A stretch of 64,000 nt of DNA from Sorangium cellulosum So ce56 (GTDB lineage: Bacteria > Myxococcota_A > Polyangia > Polyangiales > Polyangiaceae). The DNA is taken from contig NC_010162.1 in the NCBI RefSeq assembly GCF_000067165.1, positions 6,207,001 to 6,271,000 on the forward strand. Reading direction: 5' to 3'. The notes below the pieces were generated by a model. It saw only the letters and a program-made list of their open reading frames with translations, was not told the DNA's origin and ran no database searches. The first letter of the stretch is position 1. Each line of letters opens with the position of its first letter. Positions 24,607 through 33,716 of this stretch are shown in pieces. Position numbers and translations under genes: made by a program.

Positions 24607-27018
24607 CTACGGCGCGATGTCGTACGCGTGCTTCGCCGCCCACAGCGTGGTGGCGCGCATGTAGTAGGGCGCGCGGATGCTGCCGTTGCCCTCCCATGCC
24701 TCCGGCGTGCGGAACCACAGGCCGTCGGTCTTCCAGATCGTGTCGACCAGGCTCGCGCCGATCTCGCCGGCCTGCGCGGCGAGCCCCTCCTGGATCATGC
24801 CGGCCACCACGCCCCAGGACGTGCCCACCCAGCACTCCCGCGTCTGGTTGCTCGTCCCGTCGACCGAGCCATTGGCGGTCATGACGTTGACGACGCCGCG
24901 GGTCCCGCCGTCGAACCGCTTGAAGTTGTTCTCGTAGATCTTGGTGAACGCCGACGCGGCGTGGCTCGGGTCGACGATCGGCGGCAGCCCGAGGGCGCGC
25001 GCGTACCACTGGCCAGCGAGCTGGTCCGACATGATCCGGTTCGTGTCCCGGCTCCCCGTGTCGATCTTGTAATACGATCCCGTCCAGAGCTTCGACTCGA
25101 AGCCGCCCTTCGACTGCTCGACCCACGTCTGGTAGGTGCTCGCGAGCGAGGCGTCACCGACCGCGGTCGCCAGCTCCTTCGCGGCCTCGCTGGCGGCAAT
25201 GAAGAGGCCTCCGCAGTACGCGGTGTTGCCGTGCAGATCCATGTCGTCGTAGGTCTGATCGATGCCGTTGCTCTCCGGCAGCCCGTCCCCGTCGCCGTCC
25301 TGGCCCTTCACCTTCTGCATCGCCATCTTCACGGCGGGCCAGCAGTAATCGAGGAACGCCTTGTCGGTCTTCCCGGTGAGCGCCCAGTCGCGATAGACCA
25401 TCAGGACCAGCTTGGAGTTGAGATCCTTCCAGTTGGTCGAGTCGCGGTAGGTGTACGCGTTCCACTTGCGGAAGACGCTCTCGTTGTCTCCGAAATCGTG
25501 CGCGGTGGTCCCGATCGCGCGCGGCCTGTCGGAGCGGGTGGTCGTCACGCTGTCGCAGAACTGCCGCACCTCCTGCTTGTCGATGTCCGGCCAGAGCGAG
25601 AACAGGGCCCATGAGCCATAAAAGCGCACGTCCGACGTCCCGTAGAACGGGTAGATGTACGACTCGAGGCTGGTGAACATGTCCTCGTCCGGGTCGTCCG
25701 GCTGGCCGGACGCGGCCCCGGCCTCCCAGTACGTGCCCGCGATGGCGTAGTAATAGAGCTCGTTGAACAGAGCGCCCTTGAGCCACTCCGGGTACTTCGG
25801 GTCGTCGAGCACGCTCGCCTGCCAGTCCTGGATCGCCCAGAGCCACGGCTCGTGCTCGGCGAGCGCCTCCGCCGCGATCGTCCACGAGGCGTTCCCCGTC
25901 CGCCCGAAGTGGCGCGTGTACGCGCGGTACCACCTGTCGCCCGAGCCCGCCTGCGTGACCGGGATGTCCCACGCGAGCACGATCGGCACAATGACGCTCT
26001 TCCCCGGCTCCACCGTGGCCTTGAACGCGATCGCCCCGAGCGAGTGCCCTCCCGTCGTGTTGGCGAGCGCTCCGTCGTTGGCGAGCTCGCTCTGCAGGGC
26101 GGCGACGCTGTCGGCGGACTGGTACGAGACGACCACGCCCGGCGCGTTCCGGCTGGCGAGCGTGAACTCGCCCTGTCCCTCGGAGCTCGGCGCCCCTCCG
26201 CCTCGGGTGAGGACCAGGCCGACGTCGTCGCCGGAGGTCTGCACCGTGGCGCCATTGCCGCCGTGATCGTTCTTCCAGGTCAGCATCACGGCGACGTCGC
26301 AAGGTGCTCCGGTCGGATTCGTGATCTCCCACCGATAAACGCCGACCGGGTAGCTGGTCTTCTTGTAGTCGCCCGGGATGATGGGGCTGTATTGTTCGAC
26401 CTTCGCTTTGCAGGGGAATGCCGCCCCGTGGTAATCGACCCACGAGCGCGGAAAGAGCGAGGAGTACGTCGCCTGCCCCTGGCCCAGGCCGTCCTTGTCG
26501 AGGCGCTTCGTCTGCGCGTCGCCCCCTTCGGCCTTCTGGTACATGAAGAAGCCTGCGCTGTTGTCGACGTTCTGGTCATTGCTCCCGATATCGAGGCGAC
26601 CCTTGTAGAACCTGCCGTCGAACCGCCAGGTGATCGTCCCGGCCCCGAAGCCGCCGATGGGCGCGCCGTCCTCGTAGACGCCGTCCGTGATACCCCTGCT
26701 CCACGCCTGAGCCGGGATGGAGATCGGCTCGCCCGGCGCGTGCGCCGGCGGGCCGCCGCCTTCGCTGCCGCCGGAGCCGACCGCGGGAGGAGCGCCGCCG
26801 GTGCCCGCCCCTGACGACGAGCTGCTCGCAGGGCCCTGGCTTGTTCCGGCACCGGCTCCGGTCGATGTTCCGGCACCGGCGCCGCCAGGCCCCGCTCCGC
26901 CATCCGACGAGGACGAGCTCGAGCCACCTCCACCGCACGAGGCGGCTGTCGCCACGACGAGGACGGCACCGGCGGCGACGACACCCAGAGAGCGTAGTGG
27001 GACAAGAGGCAATGTCAT
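24607..27018 (-). CDS. GH116-type glycoside hydrolase lipoprotein
   Basis: This is an exported lipoprotein (lipobox TAASC) of 803 residues with a Ser/Gly/Ala-rich linker up to about residue 95, then an N-terminal beta domain and a C-terminal (alpha/alpha)6 catalytic domain. The motif LESYIYPFYGTSDVRFYGS carries the likely nucleophile Glu452, and DGLPESNGIDQTYDD carries the likely acid/base Asp587. Both contexts match GH116 (GBA2-like beta-glucosidase, beta-xylosidase, N-acetylglucosaminidase). Frames from 27054 and 27030 are also open; I use the ATG at 27018 because it begins the signal peptide. An inverted repeat lies 70 bases upstream. The sugar specificity is unknown. Confidence 0.85.
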   Translation of the reverse strand: MTLPLVPLRSLGVVAAGAVLVVATAASCGGGGSSSSSSDGGAGPGGAGAGTSTGAGAGTSQGPASSSSSGAGTGGAPPAVGSGGSEGGGPPAHAPGEPISIPAQAWSRGITDGVYEDGAPIGGFGAGTITWRFDGRFYKGRLDIGSNDQNVDNSAGFFMYQKAEGGDAQTKRLDKDGLGQGQATYSSLFPRSWVDYHGAAFPCKAKVEQYSPIIPGDYKKTSYPVGVYRWEITNPTGAPCDVAVMLTWKNDHGGNGATVQTSGDDVGLVLTRGGGAPSSEGQGEFTLASRNAPGVVVSYQSADSVAALQSELANDGALANTTGGHSLGAIAFKATVEPGKSVIVPIVLAWDIPVTQAGSGDRWYRAYTRHFGRTGNASWTIAAEALAEHEPWLWAIQDWQASVLDDPKYPEWLKGALFNELYYYAIAGTYWEAGAASGQPDDPDEDMFTSLESYIYPFYGTSDVRFYGSWALFSLWPDIDKQEVRQFCDSVTTTRSDRPRAIGTTAHDFGDNESVFRKWNAYTYRDSTNWKDLNSKLVLMVYRDWALTGKTDKAFLDYCWPAVKMAMQKVKGQDGDGDGLPESNGIDQTYDDMDLHGNTAYCGGLFIAASEAAKELATAVGDASLASTYQTWVEQSKGGFESKLWTGSYYKIDTGSRDTNRIMSDQLAGQWYARALGLPPIVDPSHAASAFTKIYENNFKRFDGGTRGVVNVMTANGSVDGTSNQTRECWVGTSWGVVAGMIQEGLAAQAGEIGASLVDTIWKTDGLWFRTPEAWEGNGSIRAPYYMRATTLWAAKHAYDIAP

Positions 27019-27087
27019 GACGGCGAGCATATGCGGATCGTGCGCACACGTCACCGTACCAATGGCAATGCATTCACTTCGTTACCG

Positions 27088-27109
27088 CTGAAACATTCCG
27101 TCGTTTCAG
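27088..27109. promoter_or_regulatory. Inverted repeat upstream of the GH116 gene
   Basis: CTGAAAC (27088-27094) and GTTTCAG (27103-27109) form a perfect 7-bp inverted repeat with an eight-base spacer in an AT-richer zone. The distance to the start (about 70 bases) suits an operator for a LacI- or GntR-like regulator. No such regulator is encoded nearby. Confidence 0.4.
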
Positions 27110-27287
27110 AGGCAAACCTGATTTCGCGCGTCGCTGTTCACCCGGGCGGCCTTTAGCGCGACGCGAAATCTCCAGGGCATCTTTCACGACGCGCACGACG
27201 CGCACAACATGATCGCGCGAACGAGATCGATGCGTTCCTCATTTCATTGCCAGGCCAGCTCCGCAGCGCGCGGCCGAGGAGCGGCGC

Positions 27288-28271
27288 TCATGGCCAGGTC
27301 GTCTTGACCGCATTGATCCAGGTGTCAGCGAGGCGAAAGGCGGGATCTTGCTCGATGTGCACGAAGCGTCCGCTGTAGCTCGTTGCGGCGCGACCGCAGA
27401 CCTGGCTCGCCGAAACGAAGTTGAGGAGCCTCCCTTGAACGTTGGTCGTCGCGTTCAGCGAACAATCGCTGCTGCCGGGGACGCCGACCCGCCAGGTGGG
27501 CCTCTCGGCCAGCAAGTTGCGCTTGAGCTCCAGTATCTTGTCACCCGAGACGGGGGCGACATCCATGCCGTGCGAGGCGAACACGTCCTCCGCGCAGGTG
27601 TCTCTCGCCATGCCATGCCACTGGATGCCCCACCAGGGCCTCGATCCATAAAAGGCCGCGAGCTCCAGGTAGGTCGCGTGAAACGCGTTCGTCACGTTGT
27701 GGGCCACGTCCGAGACCATGGTCGAGCGCTGGCAAACGCTGTCGGTGAAGCTCGCATCGCGGTGAGCGCCGGCCATCAGGAAACTGCGGGATCTCGTCGC
27801 CTTGAAGATGCTGACGGCCTGGATCTCCGTCTCGAGGTCCGCGGTCGCATGCGGCGCCGAATGAGCGAGCTCTCGCTCCGCGGCCGCATCCACGATGAAC
27901 GTGCCCAGTCCGAGATCGACGGTTCCATCGCTGTTTCGATCGCCGACCTCCATGAGCACACAGTATCTTCGTCCATTGTTGGCGTCGCGGAGGAGCCGGA
28001 TCCGCGTAGATGACGACAGGCTGGACGGAAGCACGAACCTGCAGCTGCCGCCCATCATGGTGCGAACGACGCTCCGCCACGCGGTCAGCTGCGTCGAGGT
28101 CGGGGTGACGAAGATCCCTGAGTCCCTGCCGGGCATCTGATCGCGAATGCACGTCACGAGCGCCTCCAGGGTCGCGCTCGACGAGCAGGTCAGGTCCGCC
28201 GACACCGCGGGGCGGGACGCCATGAGGACGCCAGCGCCGAGCAGGAACAAAATCGATCGTTCGAACCGCAT
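27288..28271 (-). CDS. Secreted protein of unknown function
   Basis: The 327-residue protein has a signal peptide (MRFERSILFLLGAGVLMASR, cleavage near VSA) and about nine cysteines, so it should be periplasmic or secreted and disulfide-bonded. The ATG at 28271 has GGAGG ten bases upstream; the longer frame from 28409 lacks a signal sequence and is not used. Notable conserved-looking stretches are MAGAHRDASFTDSVCQ, VAHNVTNAFHATYLEL and WGIQWHGMARDTC, rich in His/Asp, which might form a metal site like that of secreted amidohydrolases. I do not recognise the family and make no functional claim. It is divergent from the ABC permease. Confidence 0.7.
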   Translation of the reverse strand: MRFERSILFLLGAGVLMASRPAVSADLTCSSSATLEALVTCIRDQMPGRDSGIFVTPTSTQLTAWRSVVRTMMGGSCRFVLPSSLSSSTRIRLLRDANNGRRYCVLMEVGDRNSDGTVDLGLGTFIVDAAAERELAHSAPHATADLETEIQAVSIFKATRSRSFLMAGAHRDASFTDSVCQRSTMVSDVAHNVTNAFHATYLELAAFYGSRPWWGIQWHGMARDTCAEDVFASHGMDVAPVSGDKILELKRNLLAERPTWRVGVPGSSDCSLNATTNVQGRLLNFVSASQVCGRAATSYSGRFVHIEQDPAFRLADTWINAVKTTWP

Positions 28272-28581
28272 GACAGCGTTACCTCCAGTCAGGGGTTTGC
28301 GGGCGGCGAGTGCAAGGCGGAGACCGCCGCGCTGTGCGAACCGTTCGCGGTCGCCGCGGCCACCACATCGCGGCGTTATCGCCACATCGCAGCTCGGCCA
28401 CCACACCACAGCGTCAGTCGACCCGGTGGGCCCCCGGGGGGTCGCACGTCATGACAACGGCGCGTCGCTCGCCGGCCGGAGCGGGTCGTCCGGGCGCGAG
28501 GCGCCCGCCCTGTCCGTCCTGTCACGATCAGCAAGCTTCCCGAAAACGTGTGGAAATAATGGAGGCCTTATCCTCGGCAGC
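28272..28581. other. Divergent intergenic region before the BMP-type permeases
   Basis: This 310-base gap holds an imperfect direct repeat (CGGCCACCACATCG and CGGCCACCACACCA near 28358 and 28394) and, just before the permease, a possible mini-ORF: ATG at 28559 encoding MEALSSAA with its stop overlapping the permease GTG at 28582. AATAAT at 28555-28560 is -10-like, but its position would leave almost no leader. No riboswitch fold is evident by eye. Confidence 0.4.
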
Positions 28582-29682
28582 GTGAAAGTCATCTCGCACG
28601 GGCTGCTCGGGCGTGAGACGACCGAAGCGATCGCCATCCCCCTCGGGGCCCTCGCGGCCTCGCTCCTCGTGTTCGGCGCGTTCGTGGCCGCCCAGGGGGT
28701 GAACCCCTTGAGCGTCTATCACGACATGGTCCGCGGCGCCTTCGGCACGTGGTTCTCGCTCCAGAACACCCTCCTTCGGGCCGCGCCGCTCATGCTGACC
28801 GCGCTCTGCGCGGCGCTGCCGGCGCGCCTAGGCCTGATCGTCATCGGCGGCGAGGGCGCGCTCGCCATGGGCGGGCTCTCGGCCGCGTCGGCGGCGCTGG
28901 CCGCACGGGCGTGGGGCGCGCCGCCCGCCGCCGTGCTCGCCGCGATGCTCGTCTCCGGGCTCGCCGCCGGGGCGCTCTGGATCGGCCTCGCCGGCGCGCT
29001 GCGCGTCTACCGCGGCGTGAGCGAGACGATCAGCAGCCTCCTCCTCAACTACATCGGGATCGCGATCCTGAACCACCTCGTCGAGGGCGCGCTGCGCGAC
29101 CCGGCGAGCCTCAACAAGCCATCGACCGCCTCCATCGGCGCCGAGAACGCGCTCGGGAGCCTGCCCGGCCTCGAGGTCCACTGGGGCCTCGCCTACGGGG
29201 TGCTCGCCTGCGCGCTCTGTTATGTGCTGATGCACCGGACGACGTTCGGCTTCGGCGCGGCGATGAGCGGCGGCAACGTCCGCGCGGCGCTCCTCGCCGG
29301 ACTGCCGGTCAAGCGCCTCGTCGTGGTCACCTGCGCGCTCGCCGGAGCGTGCGCCGGGCTCGCCGGCATGGTGGAGGTCGCGGCGGTCCACGGCCGGGCC
29401 AACGCGTCGCTGATCAGCGGTTATGGCTACACCGGCATCCTCGTCGCGTTCATCGCGCGCCACAACCCGCTCGCGATCATGCCGGTCGCCCTCCTGCTCG
29501 GCGGCATCGGCGCGAGCGGCGGCCTGCTGCAGCGGACGGCGCGGCTCCCCGACGCGACGGTGAGCGTGCTCCAGGGGATCCTGTTCATCGCGATCCTCGC
29601 CAGCGAGACGCTTTACGGCCGTTCCCTCGCCGCCCGCGAGCCCAAGGTCCGTCAGGCGGCTCCGGCGCCTTCGGTGGCATGA
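28582..29682 (+). CDS. BMP-type ABC transporter permease 1
   Basis: The 366-residue, strongly hydrophobic permease is of the branched/BPD_transp_2 type used with BMP (basic membrane protein) binding proteins, normally for nucleosides or related small molecules. Eight to ten membrane segments are visible from residue 15 onward, with the family motif GVSETISSLLLNYI and a GMVEVAAVHGR region near residue 260. The GTG at 28582 is chosen because the hydrophobic core begins soon after it; there is no proper Shine-Dalgarno, and an upstream eight-codon frame ends in GTGA over it, so translation may be coupled. The stop overlaps the next gene by four bases. Confidence 0.88.
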   Translation: MKVISHGLLGRETTEAIAIPLGALAASLLVFGAFVAAQGVNPLSVYHDMVRGAFGTWFSLQNTLLRAAPLMLTALCAALPARLGLIVIGGEGALAMGGLSAASAALAARAWGAPPAAVLAAMLVSGLAAGALWIGLAGALRVYRGVSETISSLLLNYIGIAILNHLVEGALRDPASLNKPSTASIGAENALGSLPGLEVHWGLAYGVLACALCYVLMHRTTFGFGAAMSGGNVRAALLAGLPVKRLVVVTCALAGACAGLAGMVEVAAVHGRANASLISGYGYTGILVAFIARHNPLAIMPVALLLGGIGASGGLLQRTARLPDATVSVLQGILFIAILASETLYGRSLAAREPKVRQAAPAPSVA

Positions 29683-30611
29683 TGAACGACGCAGCTGCGC
29701 TCGGTCTCTGGGGCATCCCCCTCGCGGTCGCCGCCGGGGCCATCCGCATCAGCACGCCATTCCTCTTCGTGAGCCTCGGCGAGTGCCTCACCGAGAAGAG
29801 CGGCCGCGTGAACCTCGGCCTGGAGGGCACGCTCGTCATGGGCGCGATGGGAGGTTATGGCGTCTCTTTCCTGACGGGCTCTGCCTGGCTCGGCGTGCTC
29901 GCCGCCGGCGCCATCGGCGCCGCGCTCGGCGCGCTGCACGCGTGGCTGTGCTCGAAGCCGCGCGTCAACGACATCGCCGTCGGCATAGCGCTCATGCTCT
30001 TCGGCGTCGGCCTCGCCTTCTTCCTCGGCAAGCCGCTCATCCAGCCGACGGCGCCCCGCCTGCCCGCGATATCGCTCGGCTTCTTCAGCGATCTCCCCCA
30101 GGTCCGCTCCGCGCTCCAGGTGAACGCGCTCTTCCTCATCGGAGCCGCGCTCGCCCCGCTCCTGCTCTGGGCGCTGAACCGCACCCGCTTCGGGCTCGTG
30201 CTCCGCACCGTGGGCGAGAGCGCCGACAGCGCCCGCGCGATGGGGGTCGACGTGAACCTGGTCCGGCGGCGCGCGACCATGGCCGGCGGCTTCCTCGCCG
30301 GCGTCGGCGGCTCGTTCCTCTCGCTCTTTTACCCTGGCAGCTGGAACGAGGGGCTCTCGAGCGGACAGGGGCTCATGGCCGTCGCCCTGGTCATCTTCGC
30401 GCGCTGGAACCCGGTGCGCTGCCTCTTCGCCTCGCTGCTCTTCGGCGGCGCGAGCGCCCTCGGGCCGGCGCTCCAGTCCGTGGGGATCACCTGGGGATAC
30501 CACCTCTTCAACGCCGCGCCGTACATCGTGACGCTGGCCATCATGGTCGCCGCGAGCTCCGCGACCCAGACCCTGCGCGATCAGCCCGCCGAGCTCACGC
30601 TCGCGCGTTGA
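29679..30611 (+). CDS. BMP-type ABC transporter permease 2
   Basis: The 310-residue partner permease is shorter than permease 1, with about eight membrane segments. It carries the typical ECLTEKSGRVNLGLEG motif near residue 33 and RTVGESADSARAMG near residue 175, the cytoplasmic loop that contacts the ATPase. It starts at an ATGATGA overlapping the previous stop, indicating coupled translation. With the ATPase at 31446 and the binding protein at 35382 it completes an uptake system. The gene order, with a hydrolase gene inserted before the ATPase, is unusual. Confidence 0.9.
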   Translation: MMNDAAALGLWGIPLAVAAGAIRISTPFLFVSLGECLTEKSGRVNLGLEGTLVMGAMGGYGVSFLTGSAWLGVLAAGAIGAALGALHAWLCSKPRVNDIAVGIALMLFGVGLAFFLGKPLIQPTAPRLPAISLGFFSDLPQVRSALQVNALFLIGAALAPLLLWALNRTRFGLVLRTVGESADSARAMGVDVNLVRRRATMAGGFLAGVGGSFLSLFYPGSWNEGLSSGQGLMAVALVIFARWNPVRCLFASLLFGGASALGPALQSVGITWGYHLFNAAPYIVTLAIMVAASSATQTLRDQPAELTLAR

Positions 30612-30645
30612 TCGCGCGATGCGGCGCGCGCCGGACGAACCATGT

Positions 30646-30723
30646 GAACCGTACGAGACGAACGAAACGAACGAAAGGAGCGAGCCCCGCGAGACGAGCG
30701 AACCGTACGAGACGAGCGAAACG
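30646..30723. repeat. 24-bp direct repeat pair in a purine-rich spacer
   Basis: GAACCGTACGAGACG followed by AACGAAACG (30646-30669) recurs at 30700-30723 with one base changed. Between them lie further CGAA and GACGAGCGAA iterations. The stretch ends 24 bases before the hydrolase start and just before its AGGAGG. Confidence 0.7.
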
Positions 30724-30747
30724 CTGAATGACAGGAGGACTCGACCG

Positions 30748-31443
30748 ATGCCCTACGTGGCCGCTGATCCCTACGCCTGGCCTTACAACGGCGCGCTCCG
30801 CCCCGAGACGACGGCCCTGATCGTCATCGACATGCAGACCGACTTCTGCGGGAAGGGCGGGTACATCGACCTGCTCGGCTACGACGTCTCCCTGACGCGG
30901 GCGTGCATCGCGCCGATCCAGCGCGCGCTCGCGGAGCTGCGCCGCCGCGGCTATCACGTCCTGCACACGCGCGAGGGGCACCGGCCGGACCTCTCCGATC
31001 TCCCGGCGAACAAGCGGTGGCGCTCCCGCCGGACCGACGGCGGGCGCGGCACGGGCGTGGGCATCGGCGATCCCGGGCCGTGCGGGCGCGTGCTCGTCCG
31101 CGGAGAGCCTGGGTGGGAGATCATCCCGGAGCTCGCGCCCCTGCCCGGCGAGCCGATCATCGACAAGCCGGGCAAGGGCTCGTTCTGCGCGACGGATCTC
31201 GATCTCATCCTCCGCCAGCGCCGCATCGAGAACCTGATCCTCACGGGGATCACGACGGACGTCTGCGTGCACACCACCATGCGCGAGGCGAACGACCGCG
31301 GGTACGAGTGCCTGCTGCTCTCCGACTGCTGCGCGGCCACGGATCCTGGCAACCACGCCGCCGCGCTGAAGATGATCAAGATGCAGAACGGCGTGTTCGG
31401 CGCGGTCTCGACCTCCGCCGCGCTGCTGGAGGCGCTCCCGTGA
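30748..31443 (+). CDS. Cysteine hydrolase, biuret hydrolase (BiuH)-like, copy 1
   Basis: The 231-residue protein belongs to the isochorismatase-like cysteine hydrolase superfamily, which cleaves amide or ureide bonds. The triad is visible: Asp28 in VIDMQTDFC, Lys140/143 in DKPGKGSF, and Cys173 in TGITTDVCVHTTM. The stretches REGHRPDLSDLP, GPCGRVLVRGEPGW and MREANDRGYECLLL closely resemble, from memory, biuret hydrolase, and are also akin to the ureidoacrylate hydrolase RutB. Start ATG 30748 has AGGAGG nine bases upstream. It lies between the permease and ATPase genes of a BMP-type transporter, implying it acts on the imported substrate. The substrate is inferred only. Confidence 0.85.
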   Translation: MPYVAADPYAWPYNGALRPETTALIVIDMQTDFCGKGGYIDLLGYDVSLTRACIAPIQRALAELRRRGYHVLHTREGHRPDLSDLPANKRWRSRRTDGGRGTGVGIGDPGPCGRVLVRGEPGWEIIPELAPLPGEPIIDKPGKGSFCATDLDLILRQRRIENLILTGITTDVCVHTTMREANDRGYECLLLSDCCAATDPGNHAAALKMIKMQNGVFGAVSTSAALLEALP

Positions 31444-31445
31444 CC

Positions 31446-33035
31446 ATGGACCCGCGCGTCTTCACGAGCCCCACGGCGAGGCCGCCCCGCGCCGCCGCCC
31501 GGGAGCCCGGCCCCCCCACGCCGCCGCCGGCGCTCTCCGCGGCGGGGATCACGAAGCGGTTCGGGCCGCTGCTCGCGCTCGACGACGTCTCGCTGCGCCT
31601 CACGCCCGGGAGCTTCCACGCGCTCCTCGGCGAGAACGGCGCCGGCAAGAGCACGCTGGTCAAGTGCATCATGGGCTATCACCAGGCCGACGCCGGCGAG
31701 GTGAGGGTCGGCGACGCGGCCCTGTCCATCAGGAGCCCGCGCGACGCGCAGGCGCTGGGGATCGGCATGGTCTACCAGCACTTCACCCTCGTGATGAACA
31801 TGACGGTCGCCGAGAACCTCGTGCTCGCGCGCGCGTCGCTCCCCCTCGTGATCGACTGGCGCAAGGAGCGCGAGGCGATCCGCGCGTTCATGGAGCGCAT
31901 GCCCTTCCGGCTCGATCCGGGGCGGACCGTCCGCGCGCTCGCCGCGGGCGAGAAGCAGAAGCTCGAGATCCTGAAGCAGCTCTACCTCGGCAGCAGGATC
32001 GTCATCCTCGACGAGCCCACCTCGGTCCTCACGCCCGGGGAGGCGGACGAGGTGCTCGGGATGCTCCGGTGCATGGCCGACGAGCAGCGGATCAGCGTGC
32101 TCATGATCTCGCACAAGTTCCGCGAGGTGACGGCGTTCGCCGACGAGGTCACGGTGCTGCGGCGCGGCCGGGTCGCCGGCCGTGGCAAGGTCAAGGACCT
32201 CACGCCGGCGGCCATGGCCGAGATGATGGTCGGCGCGCAGCCGGCGCAGGTCTCCGCGGCGCGCGGCGACGCGCCCGCCGGGGAGCCGATCCTGCGCATC
32301 GAGGAACTCGCCGCGAGCGACGATCGCGGGCGGCCGGCGCTCGACGGCGTGACGCTCACGGTCCATCGCGGCGAGATCGTCGGCATCGCCGGCGTCTCCG
32401 GCAACGGGCAGGAGGAGCTCGTCGAGGTGCTCGCCGGGCAGCGCGCCGCGCGGGGTGGCAGCGTGCTCGTCCATGGCGAGCCGTACGGCGCCGGGCGCGC
32501 GCAGATCCAGCAGCACCGGGTGCGGTGCCTGCCCGAGGAGCCTCTGCGCAACGCCTGCGTCCCCGCGATGTCGGTCGCCGAGAACATCGGGTTCCGCGTC
32601 TTCGACAGGCCGCCCTTCACGAGGCTCCGCTGGGGCGTGCGCCGGGCGGCGCTGAGGCGGTCGGCCGAGCGCCTCGCCGCGGAGTACGCCATCAAGGCGC
32701 CCTCGGTCGACGCCCCGATAGGCAAGCTCTCCGGCGGCAACGTGCAGCGCGCCGTCCTCGCGCGCGAGCTCGGCATGGACGAGGACATCGCGCTCCTCGT
32801 CGCCGCAAACCCCTGCTTCGGGCTCGATTTCGCGGCCGTGGCGGAGATCCGCTCCCGCATCCTGAAGGCGCGCAACAGCGGGACCGCCGTCCTCCTCGTG
32901 AGCGCGGATCTCGACGAGATCTTCGCCATGGCCGACCGTATCCTCGTGATGAGCGAAGGCCGCATCGTCCACGAGTCGCCGATCGCTTCGGCCGACGTCG
33001 CGGAGATCGGCCGCGCGATGGCGGGGCACCGATGA
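31446..33035 (+). CDS. BMP-type ABC transporter ATPase (two fused nucleotide-binding domains)
   Basis: The 529-residue protein is a tandem ATPase. NBD1 has Walker A GENGAGKST, the variant signature LAAGEKQKLEI and Walker B IVILDEPTSVLTP. NBD2 has a degenerate Walker A (GVSGNGQEE, no lysine, as usual for this family), signature LSGGNVQRA and a weak Walker B (LLVAANPCFGLD). This is the usual layout for BMP/ribose-type importers. About 30 Pro/Ala-rich residues precede the first domain. Start: ATG 31446; a GTG at 31440 overlapping the previous stop is an alternative. The stop overlaps the next gene by four bases. Confidence 0.92.
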   Translation: MDPRVFTSPTARPPRAAAREPGPPTPPPALSAAGITKRFGPLLALDDVSLRLTPGSFHALLGENGAGKSTLVKCIMGYHQADAGEVRVGDAALSIRSPRDAQALGIGMVYQHFTLVMNMTVAENLVLARASLPLVIDWRKEREAIRAFMERMPFRLDPGRTVRALAAGEKQKLEILKQLYLGSRIVILDEPTSVLTPGEADEVLGMLRCMADEQRISVLMISHKFREVTAFADEVTVLRRGRVAGRGKVKDLTPAAMAEMMVGAQPAQVSAARGDAPAGEPILRIEELAASDDRGRPALDGVTLTVHRGEIVGIAGVSGNGQEELVEVLAGQRAARGGSVLVHGEPYGAGRAQIQQHRVRCLPEEPLRNACVPAMSVAENIGFRVFDRPPFTRLRWGVRRAALRRSAERLAAEYAIKAPSVDAPIGKLSGGNVQRAVLARELGMDEDIALLVAANPCFGLDFAAVAEIRSRILKARNSGTAVLLVSADLDEIFAMADRILVMSEGRIVHESPIASADVAEIGRAMAGHR

Positions 33036-33706
33036 CGGCGCGGCCCCTCGAGATCGCGGCGAGGCCGTACCCCTTCCGCGTCGCCGATCGGGACGCCGTG
33101 GCGCTGCTGGTCATCGACATGCAGCGCGACTTCCTCGAGCCCGGCGGCTTCGGCGCGGCGCTCGGCAACGACGTCAAGCGGCTCCAGCGCATCGTGCCGA
33201 CGGTCCGGCGCGTCCTCGACGCGTTCCGCGACCACGGCCTGCCCGTCATTCACACGAAGGAGGGTCACAGGCAGGATCTCTCGGACTGCCCCCCTGCGAA
33301 GCGGAGTCGGGGTGCTCCTGGGATGCGGATCGGCGATGTCGGGCCGATGGGGCGCATCCTGGTCCTGGGCGAGCCTGGCAACGACTTCGTGCCCGAGCTC
33401 GCGCCGGCGCCCGGGGAGCTCGTCGTACCGAAGCCCGGAAAAGGCGCCTTCTACCGGACGGGCCTCGACGCCAGGCTGGCGGCGCTCGGCGTCTCCCACC
33501 TGCTCATCGCGGGCGTGACGACCGAGGTTTGCGTCCAGACCACGATGCGCGAGGCGAACGATCGCGGCTACGAATGCCTGTTGATCGAGGACGCCACCGA
33601 GAGCTATTTCCCCGAGTTCAAGGTGGCGACGTTGGAGATGGTCCGTGCCCAGGGCGCGATCATCGGCTGGACCGCCCCCGCTGCCGCCGTCTTAGAAGCG
33701 CTCTGA
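33032..33706 (+). CDS. Cysteine hydrolase, BiuH-like, copy 2
   Basis: This is a diverged paralogue of the hydrolase at 30748, 224 residues. The triad Asp29 (VIDMQRDF), Lys134/137 (PKPGKGAF) and Cys167 (VTTEVCVQTTM) is kept, as are REANDRGYECLL and the KEGHRQDLSDCP loop, but the GPCGR motif is GPMGR and the NKRWRSRR loop is altered. The ATG overlaps the ATPase stop (ATGA), so it is translationally coupled. Two non-identical hydrolases in one importer operon suggest two steps, such as a ureide cleaved to a carbamate and then to ammonia, or two related substrates. Confidence 0.85.
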   Translation: MTARPLEIAARPYPFRVADRDAVALLVIDMQRDFLEPGGFGAALGNDVKRLQRIVPTVRRVLDAFRDHGLPVIHTKEGHRQDLSDCPPAKRSRGAPGMRIGDVGPMGRILVLGEPGNDFVPELAPAPGELVVPKPGKGAFYRTGLDARLAALGVSHLLIAGVTTEVCVQTTMREANDRGYECLLIEDATESYFPEFKVATLEMVRAQGAIIGWTAPAAAVLEAL

Positions 33707-33716
33707 TCGAAGGAGT

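Noticed and set aside
27348..28013. Plus-strand frame of 221 codons
   Set aside because: It is antisense to the secreted protein gene, which has a signal peptide and a strong Shine-Dalgarno.
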